Assembly: GCA_001797275.1 (NCBI GenBank)
Contig: MGOY01000014.1
Location: 248,001-312,000, forward strand
Direction of reading: 5' to 3'
DNA from: Clostridiales bacterium GWF2_38_85
GTDB lineage: Bacteria > Bacillota > Clostridia > Oscillospirales > CAG-382
DNA: 64,000 nucleotides
Shown here: positions 52,158 through 62,859 of the stretch, one piece after another
Numbering within the stretch: position 1 is the first letter of the stretch
How the letters are laid out: the number at the start of each line of letters is the position of its first letter
Position numbers and translations under genes: made by a program
Notes under the pieces: generated by a model
Databases searched by the model: none
Seen by the model: only the letters and a program-made list of their open reading frames with translations
What the model was told of the DNA's origin: nothing

Positions 52158-53420
52158 ATGGTTATAATAATACAAAAAACAAGAAAATTAATATCGATCA
52201 TACTCTGCTTCATGTTTATGACAATATCAGTAACATCAGAAGCAAAGGAATATGATTTGACTAATGATATAAATAATGTACTCGAATATCTGGAGCAGCA
52301 TTATGATGCTGATGGAACTCATCCGCTGCTTGAGATGATGAGTAGTGATGTCTTAACCCCGGTTGCTGACTGGGCAGCGTTCTGTGCTGCTTTATCTGGC
52401 GAAGCTGAAAGCAGAGAAGTCTATCTTAATGCTTTATCAGATAAAATTTCTGAGCTATATAAAACAGATTCTCTGCTTGACCGTAACCGTGCCACTGAAT
52501 GGCACAGAACGATATTTGCAATTACTGCATTGGGTGGAGATCCGTACAGCTTCTCAAGCAATAAGAATGGAAAACCGATAAACTTAATTGCTGACGGGAT
52601 ATACAACAGAGGCAAGATCGCATCCTTAGGAAAGCAGGGACTTATCGGATGGATTTACGGTCTGCTAACAGCAGCATCTCTTGACGTTGATTTTCCTGAG
52701 GACGCATATTATAATTATAGCGATTTAGTCAATGAAATAACCAGCAAACAACTTGCCGACGGCGGCTTCAAGATGAGTGGAAACAGTGCTGATGCTGATG
52801 TAACCGCTATGGCAGTTCAGGCTCTCGCACTTTATGATAACAGACAGGGCGAAAAGACTCTGACTCAAAATATTAAAAACGCAATAAACTGTCTCTCTGA
52901 TTTGCAAAACGACGACGGTAGCTTTTCAAGCCTTGGTGAACCGACAGCTGAAAGCACTGCACAGGTTATTATCGCTCTTTGCATTTCCGAAATAAATCCG
53001 TCTGTTGATGAAAGATTCATAAAAAACGGAAATTCCGCAATTGATGCGTTGTTATCCTTCAGACAGGATGATGGTGGATTTTCTCATATACAAACAGGAA
53101 ACTCAGACGGACTTGCGACCGTTCAGTCAATGCTTGCATTGTTATCATGCCAAAAATTTATAGAAAAAAAAGCAACTATATTCGATTTATCAATAACAGA
53201 AACAAGTAATGTTGAGAGCTTAAACGAATCCTATATAACAGAATCTAAAACTGCTAATACATCGGATATAGACGAAAGCAGAATCGAAAACCAATCTATA
53301 ACAACACAGCTTGTTATTACCTTTGCTGTTATAATGATCATTGCGGCAGCGGTGATTATTATTTCAAATAGATTTAGAAGGTCTGATAAAAATCAGACAA
53401 AAAAGGAGAAAACAAGATGA
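52158..53420 (+). CDS. secreted alpha/alpha-barrel (terpene-cyclase-like repeat) protein with C-terminal anchor
   Basis: A 420-residue exported protein: signal peptide (cut near 29), then prenyltransferase/squalene-cyclase-type helical repeats. The repeats show the marks QLADGGFKMSG, LQNDDGSFSSLG and FRQDDGGFSHIQ. A Ser/Thr-rich linker and a membrane segment (about 386-406) with a basic tail close it. This alpha6/alpha6 fold is that of the alpha domain of transcobalamin/intrinsic factor. Its stop overlaps the DUF4430 gene start (ATGA), so they are coupled. AAAGGA abuts the ATG, an unusually close ribosome binding site. Confidence 0.78.
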   Translation: MVIIIQKTRKLISIILCFMFMTISVTSEAKEYDLTNDINNVLEYLEQHYDADGTHPLLEMMSSDVLTPVADWAAFCAALSGEAESREVYLNALSDKISELYKTDSLLDRNRATEWHRTIFAITALGGDPYSFSSNKNGKPINLIADGIYNRGKIASLGKQGLIGWIYGLLTAASLDVDFPEDAYYNYSDLVNEITSKQLADGGFKMSGNSADADVTAMAVQALALYDNRQGEKTLTQNIKNAINCLSDLQNDDGSFSSLGEPTAESTAQVIIALCISEINPSVDERFIKNGNSAIDALLSFRQDDGGFSHIQTGNSDGLATVQSMLALLSCQKFIEKKATIFDLSITETSNVESLNESYITESKTANTSDIDESRIENQSITTQLVITFAVIMIIAAAVIIISNRFRRSDKNQTKKEKTR

Positions 53421-54235
53421 AAAAAGCACTATCAATCGTGCTGCTCCTGCTGCTTATGGCAACATTGTTAGTAACAGCAGTATCTGCACAAACTGATGGC
53501 GGATATGTCTACATTACGGTAGAAAAATTCGCTGTCGGACAAGGGTATATTCTGGAGCCTACAAGGCTTGCCCTTGAAGATGGCGACACAGCCTGGTCTG
53601 TACTCGTCAGAGCAATGGGTGAAGACAACCTCATCGTTACTGAAAGCGAATGGGGCAACTATCTCAGCGGTGTAAAGGATAACGAAACCCGAGAAGCAAA
53701 CATTCCGCAATTTATCATCGATCAAATCAGCGGTGAAGAGGTTACCTCGAGAGCTGACAGCAGTATCCTTGCAGCATATGATTATACAACCCAGAGCGGC
53801 TGGACCTATGCTGTCAACAACACAGGAGCGGCGGTAAGTATGCAATCCTATGAGCTGCAGGACGGTGATGTAATCAGGGTTATGTACACCGTATATGGCT
53901 ATGGAACCGATCTTGGCTTCGGTTATAATACCGAAACACAGGCAAGCGATGCTTCTTATATCGATATTGCTGACAGAGATGCGGTTATCAAAGCTGTAGC
54001 AGATGCAAAAACCGAAAATATTTCATCGGCAGCAATTACTGTTGCACTTGAAGCAAGCTCGAATTTCGAGACTTCACAAGCTGATATAGATAATGCAGCT
54101 GTTGAAGTTGAAGCTTTGATGACAGACAATTCAGATACCGAAACTCCCCAAACCGGCGATACCGGTATAACTATGCTTATATTTGTAATAATAAGTGTTG
54201 CTGCCGCAATGTTTACAGTTCGCAGAGCAAGATAA
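53417..54235 (+). CDS. cell-surface DUF4430 (transcobalamin C-terminal-like) protein with PQTGD sorting signal
   Basis: A 272-residue surface protein. It has a signal peptide (cut near 24), a DUF4430 domain (about 50-155) with DGDTAWSVLVRAM and SGWTYAVNNTGA...YELQDGDVIRVMY, a helical linker, and a C-terminal TPQTGD motif followed by a membrane segment and RRAR, a sortase-type anchor. DUF4430 resembles the beta domain of transcobalamin/intrinsic factor. With the preceding alpha-barrel protein it could form a two-chain cobalamin-binding complex. That pairing is inference; heme or other ligands are possible. Confidence 0.82.
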   Translation: MKKALSIVLLLLLMATLLVTAVSAQTDGGYVYITVEKFAVGQGYILEPTRLALEDGDTAWSVLVRAMGEDNLIVTESEWGNYLSGVKDNETREANIPQFIIDQISGEEVTSRADSSILAAYDYTTQSGWTYAVNNTGAAVSMQSYELQDGDVIRVMYTVYGYGTDLGFGYNTETQASDASYIDIADRDAVIKAVADAKTENISSAAITVALEASSNFETSQADIDNAAVEVEALMTDNSDTETPQTGDTGITMLIFVIISVAAAMFTVRRAR

Positions 54236-54238
54236 CAA

Positions 54239-54272
54239 AAGGTGCGGATTATCCTCCGCACCTTCTTTTTAA
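54239..54272 (+). terminator. terminator of the transcobalamin-like operon
   Basis: A 10-bp perfect stem (AAGGTGCGGA/TCCGCACCTT) is followed by CTTTTT, four bases after the stop codon. Confidence 0.9.
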
Positions 54273-54386
54273 AAAACTCGTAAAGAAGGAATAGCGTGTA
54301 GAATATACGATTTAGAGATACATTGGCGCGTATCTCCATATGTTTTACATAACTATTTTTGCTCGAAACAGGGAATGGAGATTTTT

Positions 54387-55424
54387 ATGAGCAGTAAAGA
54401 TTATGTCGGCAAAATAAACGAAAGCGAAATTTCAGTTTTTAAACTTAAGAGCGGAAGACTTGAAGCAAAAATACTGAATTACGGAGCAATAATCCAAAGC
54501 TTGAAGCTTGACGGCAGAGATATTGTATTCGGTTTTGATACACTTGATGGTTATATTAAAACGAATGACTATTATGGTGCAATAGCGGGAAGATATGCAA
54601 ACCGAATTGCTGACGGCAGATTCATGCTCGGCGATCAGAAAATTATATTGGATAAGAATGAAAACGGCATTTCCCATCTGCATGGCGGATTCAAAGGTTT
54701 CGATAAAGCTGTATGGAATACTTTCAGCTCAGAGCATTATATTTCACTTACAAAATCCTTTAAGGATGGCAACCAGGGTTATCCAGGCAATATCGATGTT
54801 TCAATAACATACAGCCTACAGTACAACAGAATGGTTATTATTATTGATGCTGACAGTGATGCAGACACAGTTTTCAATCCAACCTCTCATTCATATTTCA
54901 ATCTTTCAGGAGCAAACGGTGAAAATGATATTCTCGCACATAAGCTCACTTTATATGCTGATAAATATAATGAAATAGATGAAAATAAAATACCTGTTGG
55001 TGAAGCCATACCAGTTGAGGATACACCTTTTGACTTCAGAAAAGCAATTAAAATCGGCGAACGAATTAATGAAGATAATATACAGCTTGAATACGGAAAC
55101 GGTTATGATCATAATTATTGGATAAATAAAGACAATAAAAACTCAATCAAAATTCAGAATAAAACTTGCTACCGTGCCGCAACCGTAGAGTATGGTAATA
55201 TAACTATGGATGTTTTCTCATCGCAGCCATGTATTCAATTTTATTCGGGCAACTTTATGAACAAACCCTATCCGTTCAATGGTGGTATTACGCAAAGACC
55301 GAGATACGGTTTTTGCCTTGAACCTCAGGTCTGCCCGAATTCACCGAATTTACCTGGATGTGGTGATGCACTTCTCAAGAAAAACGAAAAATACAGATAT
55401 GTTGAGGTTATAGAGTTCAGATAA
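54387..55424 (+). CDS. galM: aldose 1-epimerase (mutarotase)
   Basis: Galactose-mutarotase-like enzyme of 345 residues that interconverts sugar anomers. The catalytic His is in NPTSHSYFNLSG and the catalytic Glu in FCLEPQVCPNSPN; GRYANRIADGRF and HLHGGFKGFDK-type motifs are also present. I chose ATG 54387 because GGAG lies 6 nt upstream; the ATG four codons earlier abuts AGGGA. It is followed by an amidohydrolase gene after 12 bp. Confidence 0.93.
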   Translation: MSSKDYVGKINESEISVFKLKSGRLEAKILNYGAIIQSLKLDGRDIVFGFDTLDGYIKTNDYYGAIAGRYANRIADGRFMLGDQKIILDKNENGISHLHGGFKGFDKAVWNTFSSEHYISLTKSFKDGNQGYPGNIDVSITYSLQYNRMVIIIDADSDADTVFNPTSHSYFNLSGANGENDILAHKLTLYADKYNEIDENKIPVGEAIPVEDTPFDFRKAIKIGERINEDNIQLEYGNGYDHNYWINKDNKNSIKIQNKTCYRAATVEYGNITMDVFSSQPCIQFYSGNFMNKPYPFNGGITQRPRYGFCLEPQVCPNSPNLPGCGDALLKKNEKYRYVEVIEFR

Positions 55425-55436
55425 AGGGGTGCTTTT

Positions 55437-56681
55437 ATGCTGTTCGAAAACATTGGTATTATTGATGAAACATTCGCATATCAGAAGGATATATTCGTAT
55501 GCGTACAGTATGAAAAAATAACTTATATCGGTAAAACCAGACCTGTTGATTATATAGGTGAAACCTATAACGGCAAAAACAAACTGCTTATGAGTGGTTT
55601 ATACAACACACACTCTCATGCTGCGATGACTTTGATGAGAGGGTATGGTGAAGGACTCACTCTTCTTGATTGGCTGCATAAAAGAATATTTCCGTTTGAG
55701 GCAAAGCTGACAGGCGAGGATATCTACAATGGCGCTATACTTGCATTTGCTGAAATGATACGCTTCGGTACGGTCGCACTCAGCGATATGTATTTTTTTG
55801 GCGAAGATATGAAGCATGCGGTACTTGACAGCGGAATAAAGGCAAATATCAATATGTCGGTCAATGGCAGCGGTAGTTTGTATGAGCTTCCGATATATCA
55901 AGAAATGATCTCGCTCAGGGATGAAGGCAGAATGAAGGTCGGGTATTGTTTGCATGCTGAATACACCTCAACTCCTCAGATTGTCTTCGAACTTGCGTAT
56001 GAAGCGAAGAGCAGAGGGGTCATCATCAACCTTCATATGTCCGAAACAAAAGCGGAGCATGATGATTGCAAAAAGCATCATGGAGTAACTCCGGCTCGGT
56101 ATTTTGAACAACATGGGATATTTGACAACCGGGTTATTGCTGCACACTGTGTTTATATTGAGGATGAGGATATTGAAATATTAAAGAAACATAATGTTTA
56201 TGTATCCTGCAATCCTGTCAGTAATTTTAAGCTTGGCAGCGGAACACCTCCTGTAAAAAAGCTACTTGACAGCGATGTTAATGTTGTCATAGGTACCGAC
56301 AGCGCAGCCAGCAATAACAACCTTAATATGTTTGAAGAAATTAAATTATTTGCTATGCTATCTCAACGAACAACATCAGCTGTTGATGCACTCAAAGCTG
56401 CAACCGTAACCGGAGCAGAAGCGATGGGAAGAGAAAATTGCGGTAGCGTTGCTGTCGGAAATAAAGCTGACCTGATTGTACTTGATCTGAACGGCGCACA
56501 TATGACACCTGTACATGATATGCTATCCAATGTCGTTTACTCAGCGCAGGGTAGCGATGTGGTTCTGACAATGGTTGACGGAGAAGTGTTGTACTGCGAT
56601 GGCGAATACAAAAAGATAGATTTGGAAAAAATAAAATATATCGCAAACAGAAGTGTAAGCAGAATTATATTCGAATTATAA
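55437..56681 (+). CDS. amidohydrolase of the MTA/SAH deaminase (TRZ/ATZ) family
   Basis: A 414-residue metal-dependent deaminase of the COG0402 type. Metal ligands are HSH in YNTHSHAAM, His in NLHMSETKAE, His in IAAHCVY and Asp in IGTDSAASNNNLNM. The pattern matches 5'-methylthioadenosine/S-adenosylhomocysteine deaminases, though other purine or guanidine substrates are possible. AAAGGGG precedes the ATG. It lies in one run with galM but without an obvious functional link. Confidence 0.85.
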   Translation: MLFENIGIIDETFAYQKDIFVCVQYEKITYIGKTRPVDYIGETYNGKNKLLMSGLYNTHSHAAMTLMRGYGEGLTLLDWLHKRIFPFEAKLTGEDIYNGAILAFAEMIRFGTVALSDMYFFGEDMKHAVLDSGIKANINMSVNGSGSLYELPIYQEMISLRDEGRMKVGYCLHAEYTSTPQIVFELAYEAKSRGVIINLHMSETKAEHDDCKKHHGVTPARYFEQHGIFDNRVIAAHCVYIEDEDIEILKKHNVYVSCNPVSNFKLGSGTPPVKKLLDSDVNVVIGTDSAASNNNLNMFEEIKLFAMLSQRTTSAVDALKAATVTGAEAMGRENCGSVAVGNKADLIVLDLNGAHMTPVHDMLSNVVYSAQGSDVVLTMVDGEVLYCDGEYKKIDLEKIKYIANRSVSRIIFEL

Positions 56682-56794
56682 TTCATCACTCTTATTTACT
56701 GTCTGCTAAACTAAAATATATGTTGAAGCTCACTGTTGTAGGTTTCACTTTATTATGTTCATATATTGTTTACAATAAATGTTTTTATTTCCTA

Positions 56795-56823
56795 TTGACA
56801 GCATAATAAAAAGGTGGTAAAGT
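56795..56823 (+). promoter_or_regulatory. sigma-A promoter of the hrcA-grpE-dnaK operon
   Basis: TTGACA, a 17-bp spacer and TAAAGT. The CIRCE operator begins eight bases after the -10, at the expected transcription start. Confidence 0.75.
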
Positions 56824-56830
56824 ATCAACG

Positions 56831-56857
56831 TTAGCACTTGATACGCAAGAGTGCTAA
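56831..56857 (+). promoter_or_regulatory. CIRCE operator (HrcA binding site)
   Basis: TTAGCACTT-N9-GAGTGCTAA, one base from the CIRCE consensus (TTAGCACTC-N9-GAGTGCTAA). It overlaps the start of the hrcA transcript, so HrcA should repress its own operon until heat stress. Confidence 0.95.
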
Positions 56858-56874
56858 TAAAGGGAGTGAAAAGA

Positions 56875-57909
56875 TTGGAGCTTAGCGACCGCAAAAAACA
56901 AATATTAAAGTCAATAATTGATGCTTATATTTCTTTCGGCGAACCGATAGGCTCAAAATATCTTACTGAAAACTGCGATATCAATCTATCACCGGCAACG
57001 ATCAGAAACGAAATGAGTGAGCTTGAAAACATGGGTTTTCTTGAACAGCCACATACTTCCGCTGGAAGAGTTCCGACGACTCAGGGGTACCGGACATATA
57101 TAGAACTTCTTATGGAACGGTATAAATTGACTGTCGAAGAAGTTTCGCTGCTTAATGAGCTTCTGAATTTTAAACTCGGTGAGATGTCAAATATCATGGA
57201 TGAAGCGAGTAGAGTTATTTCAGAGATGACTAATTATACAACCTTCTCCGTAATAAAGAAAAAAGGTATAACAGTAAACCGCTTTGATTGTGTCAGAGTT
57301 GATGACAGAAGTTATATATTAATATTAATATGCGATGACGGTAATATCCGCAGCAGACATTTATATTCGGATGAGGTTGTTGATGAGGACTTGCAGATAG
57401 TTGCCGCATCGTTGAATGAAATACTTGTAGGCACTTCAATAGAACAGCTTACTCTACCGAAAATTCTTAAATTTGAAGAAAAACTCGGTACAAAAATTGC
57501 TTTTGGACGGGAAATATTAAAATCGGTTTATGATATGCTTGGTTTATCCGAAAAGGAACAGGTACATCTGAGCGGTATAACAAAGCTCCTGTCATATCCC
57601 GAGTTTTACAATGTATCAAAAGCACGCTGTGTACTAGAGGTTTTCGAAAGAAAGTGCGATTTGATAAATGTTCTTTTCGACTCAAAACCGGATAAAATGA
57701 ATGTTTTTATTGGTAACGAAGTAATGAATTGCATGATACCTGATTCCAGCTTTGTATTTAAACCAATTACTTTTAGCGGAAATACAATCGGAGGTATTGG
57801 TGTAATAGGGCCGAAACGAATGAATTATAATAAAGTAATAGCGAGTCTTGAATATTTTGTTAAAGGATTTATCGATGAGATAGATGACGAACAAAATAAC
57901 AATAAATAA
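56875..57909 (+). CDS. hrcA: heat-inducible transcription repressor HrcA
   Basis: Repressor of class I heat-shock genes, 344 residues. It has an N-terminal winged helix (LSDRKKQILKSIIDAYI, SPATIRNEMSELENMGFLEQPHTSAGRVPT in two parts), a GAF-like middle and the C-terminal GVIGPKRMNY segment. I chose the TTG at 56875 because AAGGGAG lies 8 nt upstream; the GTG at 56851 lies within CIRCE. First gene of hrcA-grpE-dnaK. Confidence 0.95.
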   Translation: MELSDRKKQILKSIIDAYISFGEPIGSKYLTENCDINLSPATIRNEMSELENMGFLEQPHTSAGRVPTTQGYRTYIELLMERYKLTVEEVSLLNELLNFKLGEMSNIMDEASRVISEMTNYTTFSVIKKKGITVNRFDCVRVDDRSYILILICDDGNIRSRHLYSDEVVDEDLQIVAASLNEILVGTSIEQLTLPKILKFEEKLGTKIAFGREILKSVYDMLGLSEKEQVHLSGITKLLSYPEFYNVSKARCVLEVFERKCDLINVLFDSKPDKMNVFIGNEVMNCMIPDSSFVFKPITFSGNTIGGIGVIGPKRMNYNKVIASLEYFVKGFIDEIDDEQNNNK

Positions 57910-57911
57910 GC

Positions 57912-57955
57912 AAGGAGGACGCAAAGCATATTATTAAAAAAGCTTTGCTGCAGCG
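57912..57955 (+). promoter_or_regulatory. AAGGAGG ribosome binding site and hairpin before grpE
   Basis: A consensus AAGGAGG (57912-57918) is 37 nt from the grpE ATG. Between them GCAAAGC (57921-57927) can pair with GCTTTGC (57942-57948) over a 14-nt loop. With the stem closed, AC plus TGCAGCG leaves 9 nt to the ATG, the ideal distance. No ribosome binding site lies closer. Confidence 0.6.
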
Positions 57956-58519
57956 ATGGGAAAGAAAGACAAAAACATCAATGAAAACGAGGAGATAAAA
58001 AAGGGTGAAAAGGTAGAATCAACTGATGCAACTGAAAATACTGCCGAAAACTCTGATGATATAGAAACTCCCGATAGTAACAAAGAAATTGATGAGCTGA
58101 AAAAACAGCTTGATGAGCTTAATGATAAATATTTAAGACTTATTGCTGAATACGATAATTACAGAAAACGATCGCAGAAAGAAAAAAGCGGCATTTACAC
58201 AGATGCATACGCAGAAGCATTATTGCTTATACTTCCTATCGTAGATAATGTTGAAAGAGCAGCAGAATTCGCAACAGACGACAGTGAGCTGTCAAAGGGT
58301 ATAAATATGCTTCAGAATCAATGTTTAGATTTTATTACAAAAACAGGCATTAAGGAGATTAAAGCACTCGGTGAGCAATTCAACCCTGAGCTTCATAATG
58401 CAATAGCACATTCCGAAGATGATGAAACACCGGCAAATACAATTACACAGGTGTTTGTCAAAGGGTATAAAAAAGATGACAAAGTTATAAGATATGCTTT
58501 AGTAAAGGTAACAAATTAG
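57956..58519 (+). CDS. grpE: nucleotide exchange factor GrpE
   Basis: DnaK co-chaperone, 187 residues. A charged, disordered N-terminus (~50 residues) precedes the long coiled coil (IDELKKQLDELNDKYLRLIAEYDNYRKRSQKEK in two parts) and the C-terminal beta domain (EQFNPELHNAI, TQVFVKGYKKDDKVIRYALVKV). The ATG at 57956 has its ribosome binding site behind a hairpin. It lies between hrcA and dnaK. Confidence 0.95.
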   Translation: MGKKDKNINENEEIKKGEKVESTDATENTAENSDDIETPDSNKEIDELKKQLDELNDKYLRLIAEYDNYRKRSQKEKSGIYTDAYAEALLLILPIVDNVERAAEFATDDSELSKGINMLQNQCLDFITKTGIKEIKALGEQFNPELHNAIAHSEDDETPANTITQVFVKGYKKDDKVIRYALVKVTN

Positions 58520-58539
58520 TTAAAAAATATTTTATATAA

Positions 58540-60393
<1,854 letters not shown>

Positions 60394-60415
60394 TATAATA
60401 TAAAATTATAGTCGT

Positions 60416-60444
60416 TGGGCTGCTGAAGAAATTTCCGCAGCCCA
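60416..60444 (+). terminator. hairpin after dnaK
   Basis: TGGGCTGC/GCAGCCCA with a 13-nt loop lies 22 bp past the dnaK stop. It lacks a U-tract, so it may only process or partly terminate the transcript before dnaJ. Confidence 0.45.
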
Positions 60445-60455
60445 TACGGGCGATA

Positions 60456-60558
60456 ATACTAATTTCTCATAAAACATTACGTTAAAATCCTTCGAAAAAG
60501 TCCATATAGTAAAGACTTTTCCTCGAATTTTATCTATGCTTTTAATTGGAATTAGTAT
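60456..60558 (-). repeat. R2 palindromic repeat, copy C (103 bp)
   Basis: Bounded by ATACTAAT and ATTAGTAT, in reverse orientation relative to copies A and B. The central hairpin is AGTC/GACT where copy A has AACC/GGTT, so two pairs differ by matched changes on both arms. It lies in the dnaK-dnaJ gap. Confidence 0.8.
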
Positions 60559-60634
60559 AAGCCCTGAAGAGTAAAACAGGGCAAAAAAATAAATTCCGGA
60601 TGAATTCCGGAAAGAATAAACGAGAGGCATGTCT

Positions 60635-61780
60635 ATGGCTGATAAAAAAGATTATTATGAGGTGCTTGATGTTGCTAAGGGAGCATCAGAGGATGATATT
60701 AAAAAAGCATATAAGAAGATGGCAAAAAAATTTCATCCTGATATGAACTCCGGCGACAAAACAGCCGAGGTAAAATTCAAAGAAGTTAATGAAGCGTATG
60801 CCGTGTTATCGGACGCCGATAAGCGTGCGAGATACGACCAGTATGGTCATGCCGGTGTGGATCCTAATTTCGGTGCAGGTCCTGGCGGAGGCGGTTTTGG
60901 CGGTGCCGACTTTGGAAATTTTGATTTTTCTGATATTTTCGGAGGGTTTTCAAGCTTTTTCGGAGGTATGGGCGGCGATACTGCAAGACGCCGTAATAGT
61001 CCTCAAAGAGGTGAAGATGTCGGCATCTCGGTATCAATAACCTTTGAAGAAGCTGCATTTGGCAGCAAAAAGGATGTCTCCTATGCAAGAGTCGAGGAAT
61101 GTGGTACATGTCACGGCAGCGGTACTGCACACGGTTCAGCCGCTGAAACCTGCTCAAAGTGTAAGGGGACAGGTCAAATAAAAGTAAACCAACGTATGAT
61201 GGGTATCACAATGCAGTCTGTTCAAGCATGCGATATGTGCGGTGGTTCAGGCAAGATAATAAAAGAGCCCTGTAGTGATTGTAAGGGAAAAGGTTACATC
61301 AGACGCACAAAGAAGCTCGAAGTCAACATACCCTCCGGTATCGATAACGGGCAGAGGATAGTACTTAAAGGTCAGGGAAGTGCAGGATTAAATAGTGGTC
61401 CGTACGGTGATCTGTATGTCCAGGTTTCAATAAGAGAGCATCAATTCTTCCAAAGAGACGGGCAGGATATTTATGTTGAGCTGCCAATTTCCTTTCCTGA
61501 AGCAGCACTTGGTGCGAAGGTCATTGTCCCGACTCTTGAAGGCAAGAGCGAGCTGACTATCCCTGAAGGCACACAGAACGGTTCGGTATTTAATATGAAG
61601 AACAAGGGTATTGTTAATGTCAATGGCAGTGGCAGAGGGAATTTATATGTCAAGGTTGCGGTTGACATACCGAAAAATCTGAATGAAAAGCAAAAAACAG
61701 CACTTCGCAACTTCGCCGATGCTTGCGAAGACAAGAATTATACAAAAAAACAAAGCTTCTTTGATAAATTCAAGAAATAA
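60635..61780 (+). CDS. dnaJ: chaperone DnaJ (Hsp40)
   Basis: DnaK co-chaperone, 381 residues. Its order is J domain (about 1-70) with HPD in KKFHPDMNS, a Gly/Phe-rich region (about 75-115), four CxxCxGxG-type zinc repeats ([32 protein letters not shown]), and the C-terminal beta domains. I chose ATG 60635 because GAGAGG lies 7 nt upstream; the ATG two codons earlier is one base from it. A repeat separates it from dnaK. Confidence 0.97.
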   Translation: MADKKDYYEVLDVAKGASEDDIKKAYKKMAKKFHPDMNSGDKTAEVKFKEVNEAYAVLSDADKRARYDQYGHAGVDPNFGAGPGGGGFGGADFGNFDFSDIFGGFSSFFGGMGGDTARRRNSPQRGEDVGISVSITFEEAAFGSKKDVSYARVEECGTCHGSGTAHGSAAETCSKCKGTGQIKVNQRMMGITMQSVQACDMCGGSGKIIKEPCSDCKGKGYIRRTKKLEVNIPSGIDNGQRIVLKGQGSAGLNSGPYGDLYVQVSIREHQFFQRDGQDIYVELPISFPEAALGAKVIVPTLEGKSELTIPEGTQNGSVFNMKNKGIVNVNGSGRGNLYVKVAVDIPKNLNEKQKTALRNFADACEDKNYTKKQSFFDKFKK

Positions 61781-61784
61781 TAAT

Positions 61785-61810
61785 TGCCGGGCAGAAAATT
61801 TTCTGCCCGG
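61785..61810 (+). terminator. probable terminator of dnaJ
   Basis: A perfect 26-bp palindrome (GCCGGGCAGAAAA/TTTTCTGCCCGGC) starts four bases after the stop. The U-tract is weak (TTGCGTG). A second hairpin (GGCTTTC/GAAAGCC) follows at 61833-61852. Confidence 0.65.
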
Positions 61811-61886
61811 CTTGCGTGTTGAAAAATACGCGGCTTTCTTGAAAGAAAGCCTGGCAAAGAACTTTACAAAAAAGATATGGATTATA

Positions 61887-61915
61887 TTGAAAATATTTTT
61901 ATACAATGTTATAAT
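61887..61915 (+). promoter_or_regulatory. sigma-A promoter of the 50-residue membrane protein gene
   Basis: TTGAAA, a 17-bp spacer and TATAAT lie 42 bp before the ATG. Confidence 0.7.
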
Positions 61916-61957
61916 GCAAATATAAAAATAATAAAGAACACAAAGGAGCAATTTAAA

Positions 61958-62110
61958 ATGAATAAACATAATGTATTATTAGCACTCGTATTCTTGTTTG
62001 GAGGAATTATAATCGGATTCTTAATTGCACCAATCAAAAAAGGCATTAGTATTGGCAACAACAGCGGTAATAATAACGGCAATAATTATCCAATAAAAAA
62101 ATCAGAATAG
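61958..62110 (+). CDS. small membrane-anchored protein, function unknown
   Basis: I do not recognise a family. The 50-residue product has one hydrophobic segment (about 6-26: LLALVFLFGGIIIGFLIAP) and a Gly/Asn-rich tail (GNNSGNNNGNN). I chose ATG 61958 because AAAGGAG lies upstream and a good promoter precedes it; earlier in-frame codons read through the promoter. The P-loop gene follows 25 bp later. Confidence 0.6.
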   Translation: MNKHNVLLALVFLFGGIIIGFLIAPIKKGISIGNNSGNNNGNNYPIKKSE

Positions 62111-62135
62111 GTAAAACTTTAAATTCGGAGTTAAA

Positions 62136-62810
62136 ATGAAAATAGGTATTGAAAGCAATATTTTAAGGTATTATCTGAAGAATGTATACTTTATAAACGG
62201 AACAGCATATGCCGGTAAGTCAACAATGGTCAAGATGCTTGCAGAAAAACATGGGATGATTCATTGTGGTGAGAATTATCATGACGAGGTGGCTGAAAAG
62301 GTTACGACACCTGATGTACAGCCAGGTCTTTGCTATTTCAGAACGATGTCAGGATGGCAAGAATTCATTAACCGCGCACCTGATGAATATGAAGCATGGA
62401 TAAACCGCTCAGCAAAAGAAGCTGCTGAATTTGAACTGATGAAACTGCTGCAACTGTCGGCGATGAATAAGAAAATCATAGTTGACACAAATATATCACT
62501 CGAAATATTGCATGAAATCAGCGACTATAATCATGTAGCAATAATGCTGTCCCCTCAATCAATGTCGGTTGACAAATTCTTTGAACGCAGTGATCCCGAT
62601 AAACAGTTTGTTCTTGAACAAATCAATAAAGCAGAAAATCCGGAAAAGACAATGGCTAACTTCAGAGAATGTATCGCTCGAATCAATAGCCAGAAATACT
62701 GCGATGAGTTTGCAAACAGCGGTTTCTTTACATTAATCAGAGAAAATACTGAAGCAGATACAAAGGAAGAAACTCTTAATAAACTTGAAAAGCATTTTAA
62801 TTTGATATAA
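62136..62810 (+). CDS. P-loop kinase-like protein
   Basis: A 224-residue cytoplasmic nucleotide-binding protein. Walker A is GTAYAGKST (22-30), in the AAA/shikimate-kinase-like small-kinase style, with acidic IIVDTNI near 110. The conserved FINGTAYAGKSTMVKML start and HCGENYHDE suggest a small-molecule kinase, but the substrate cannot be told. GGAG precedes the ATG. It is probably co-transcribed with the 50-residue membrane protein. Confidence 0.7.
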   Translation: MKIGIESNILRYYLKNVYFINGTAYAGKSTMVKMLAEKHGMIHCGENYHDEVAEKVTTPDVQPGLCYFRTMSGWQEFINRAPDEYEAWINRSAKEAAEFELMKLLQLSAMNKKIIVDTNISLEILHEISDYNHVAIMLSPQSMSVDKFFERSDPDKQFVLEQINKAENPEKTMANFRECIARINSQKYCDEFANSGFFTLIRENTEADTKEETLNKLEKHFNLI

Positions 62811-62814
62811 AACA

Positions 62815-62843
62815 ACAACCACGGTACATATGCACCGTGGTTG
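62815..62843. terminator. bidirectional terminator between the P-loop gene and folD
   Basis: A 10-bp stem (CAACCACGGT/ACCGTGGTTG) lies between two convergent genes, with AT-rich sequence on each side. Confidence 0.8.
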
Positions 62844-62859
62844 CTTAAATTTTATGATG

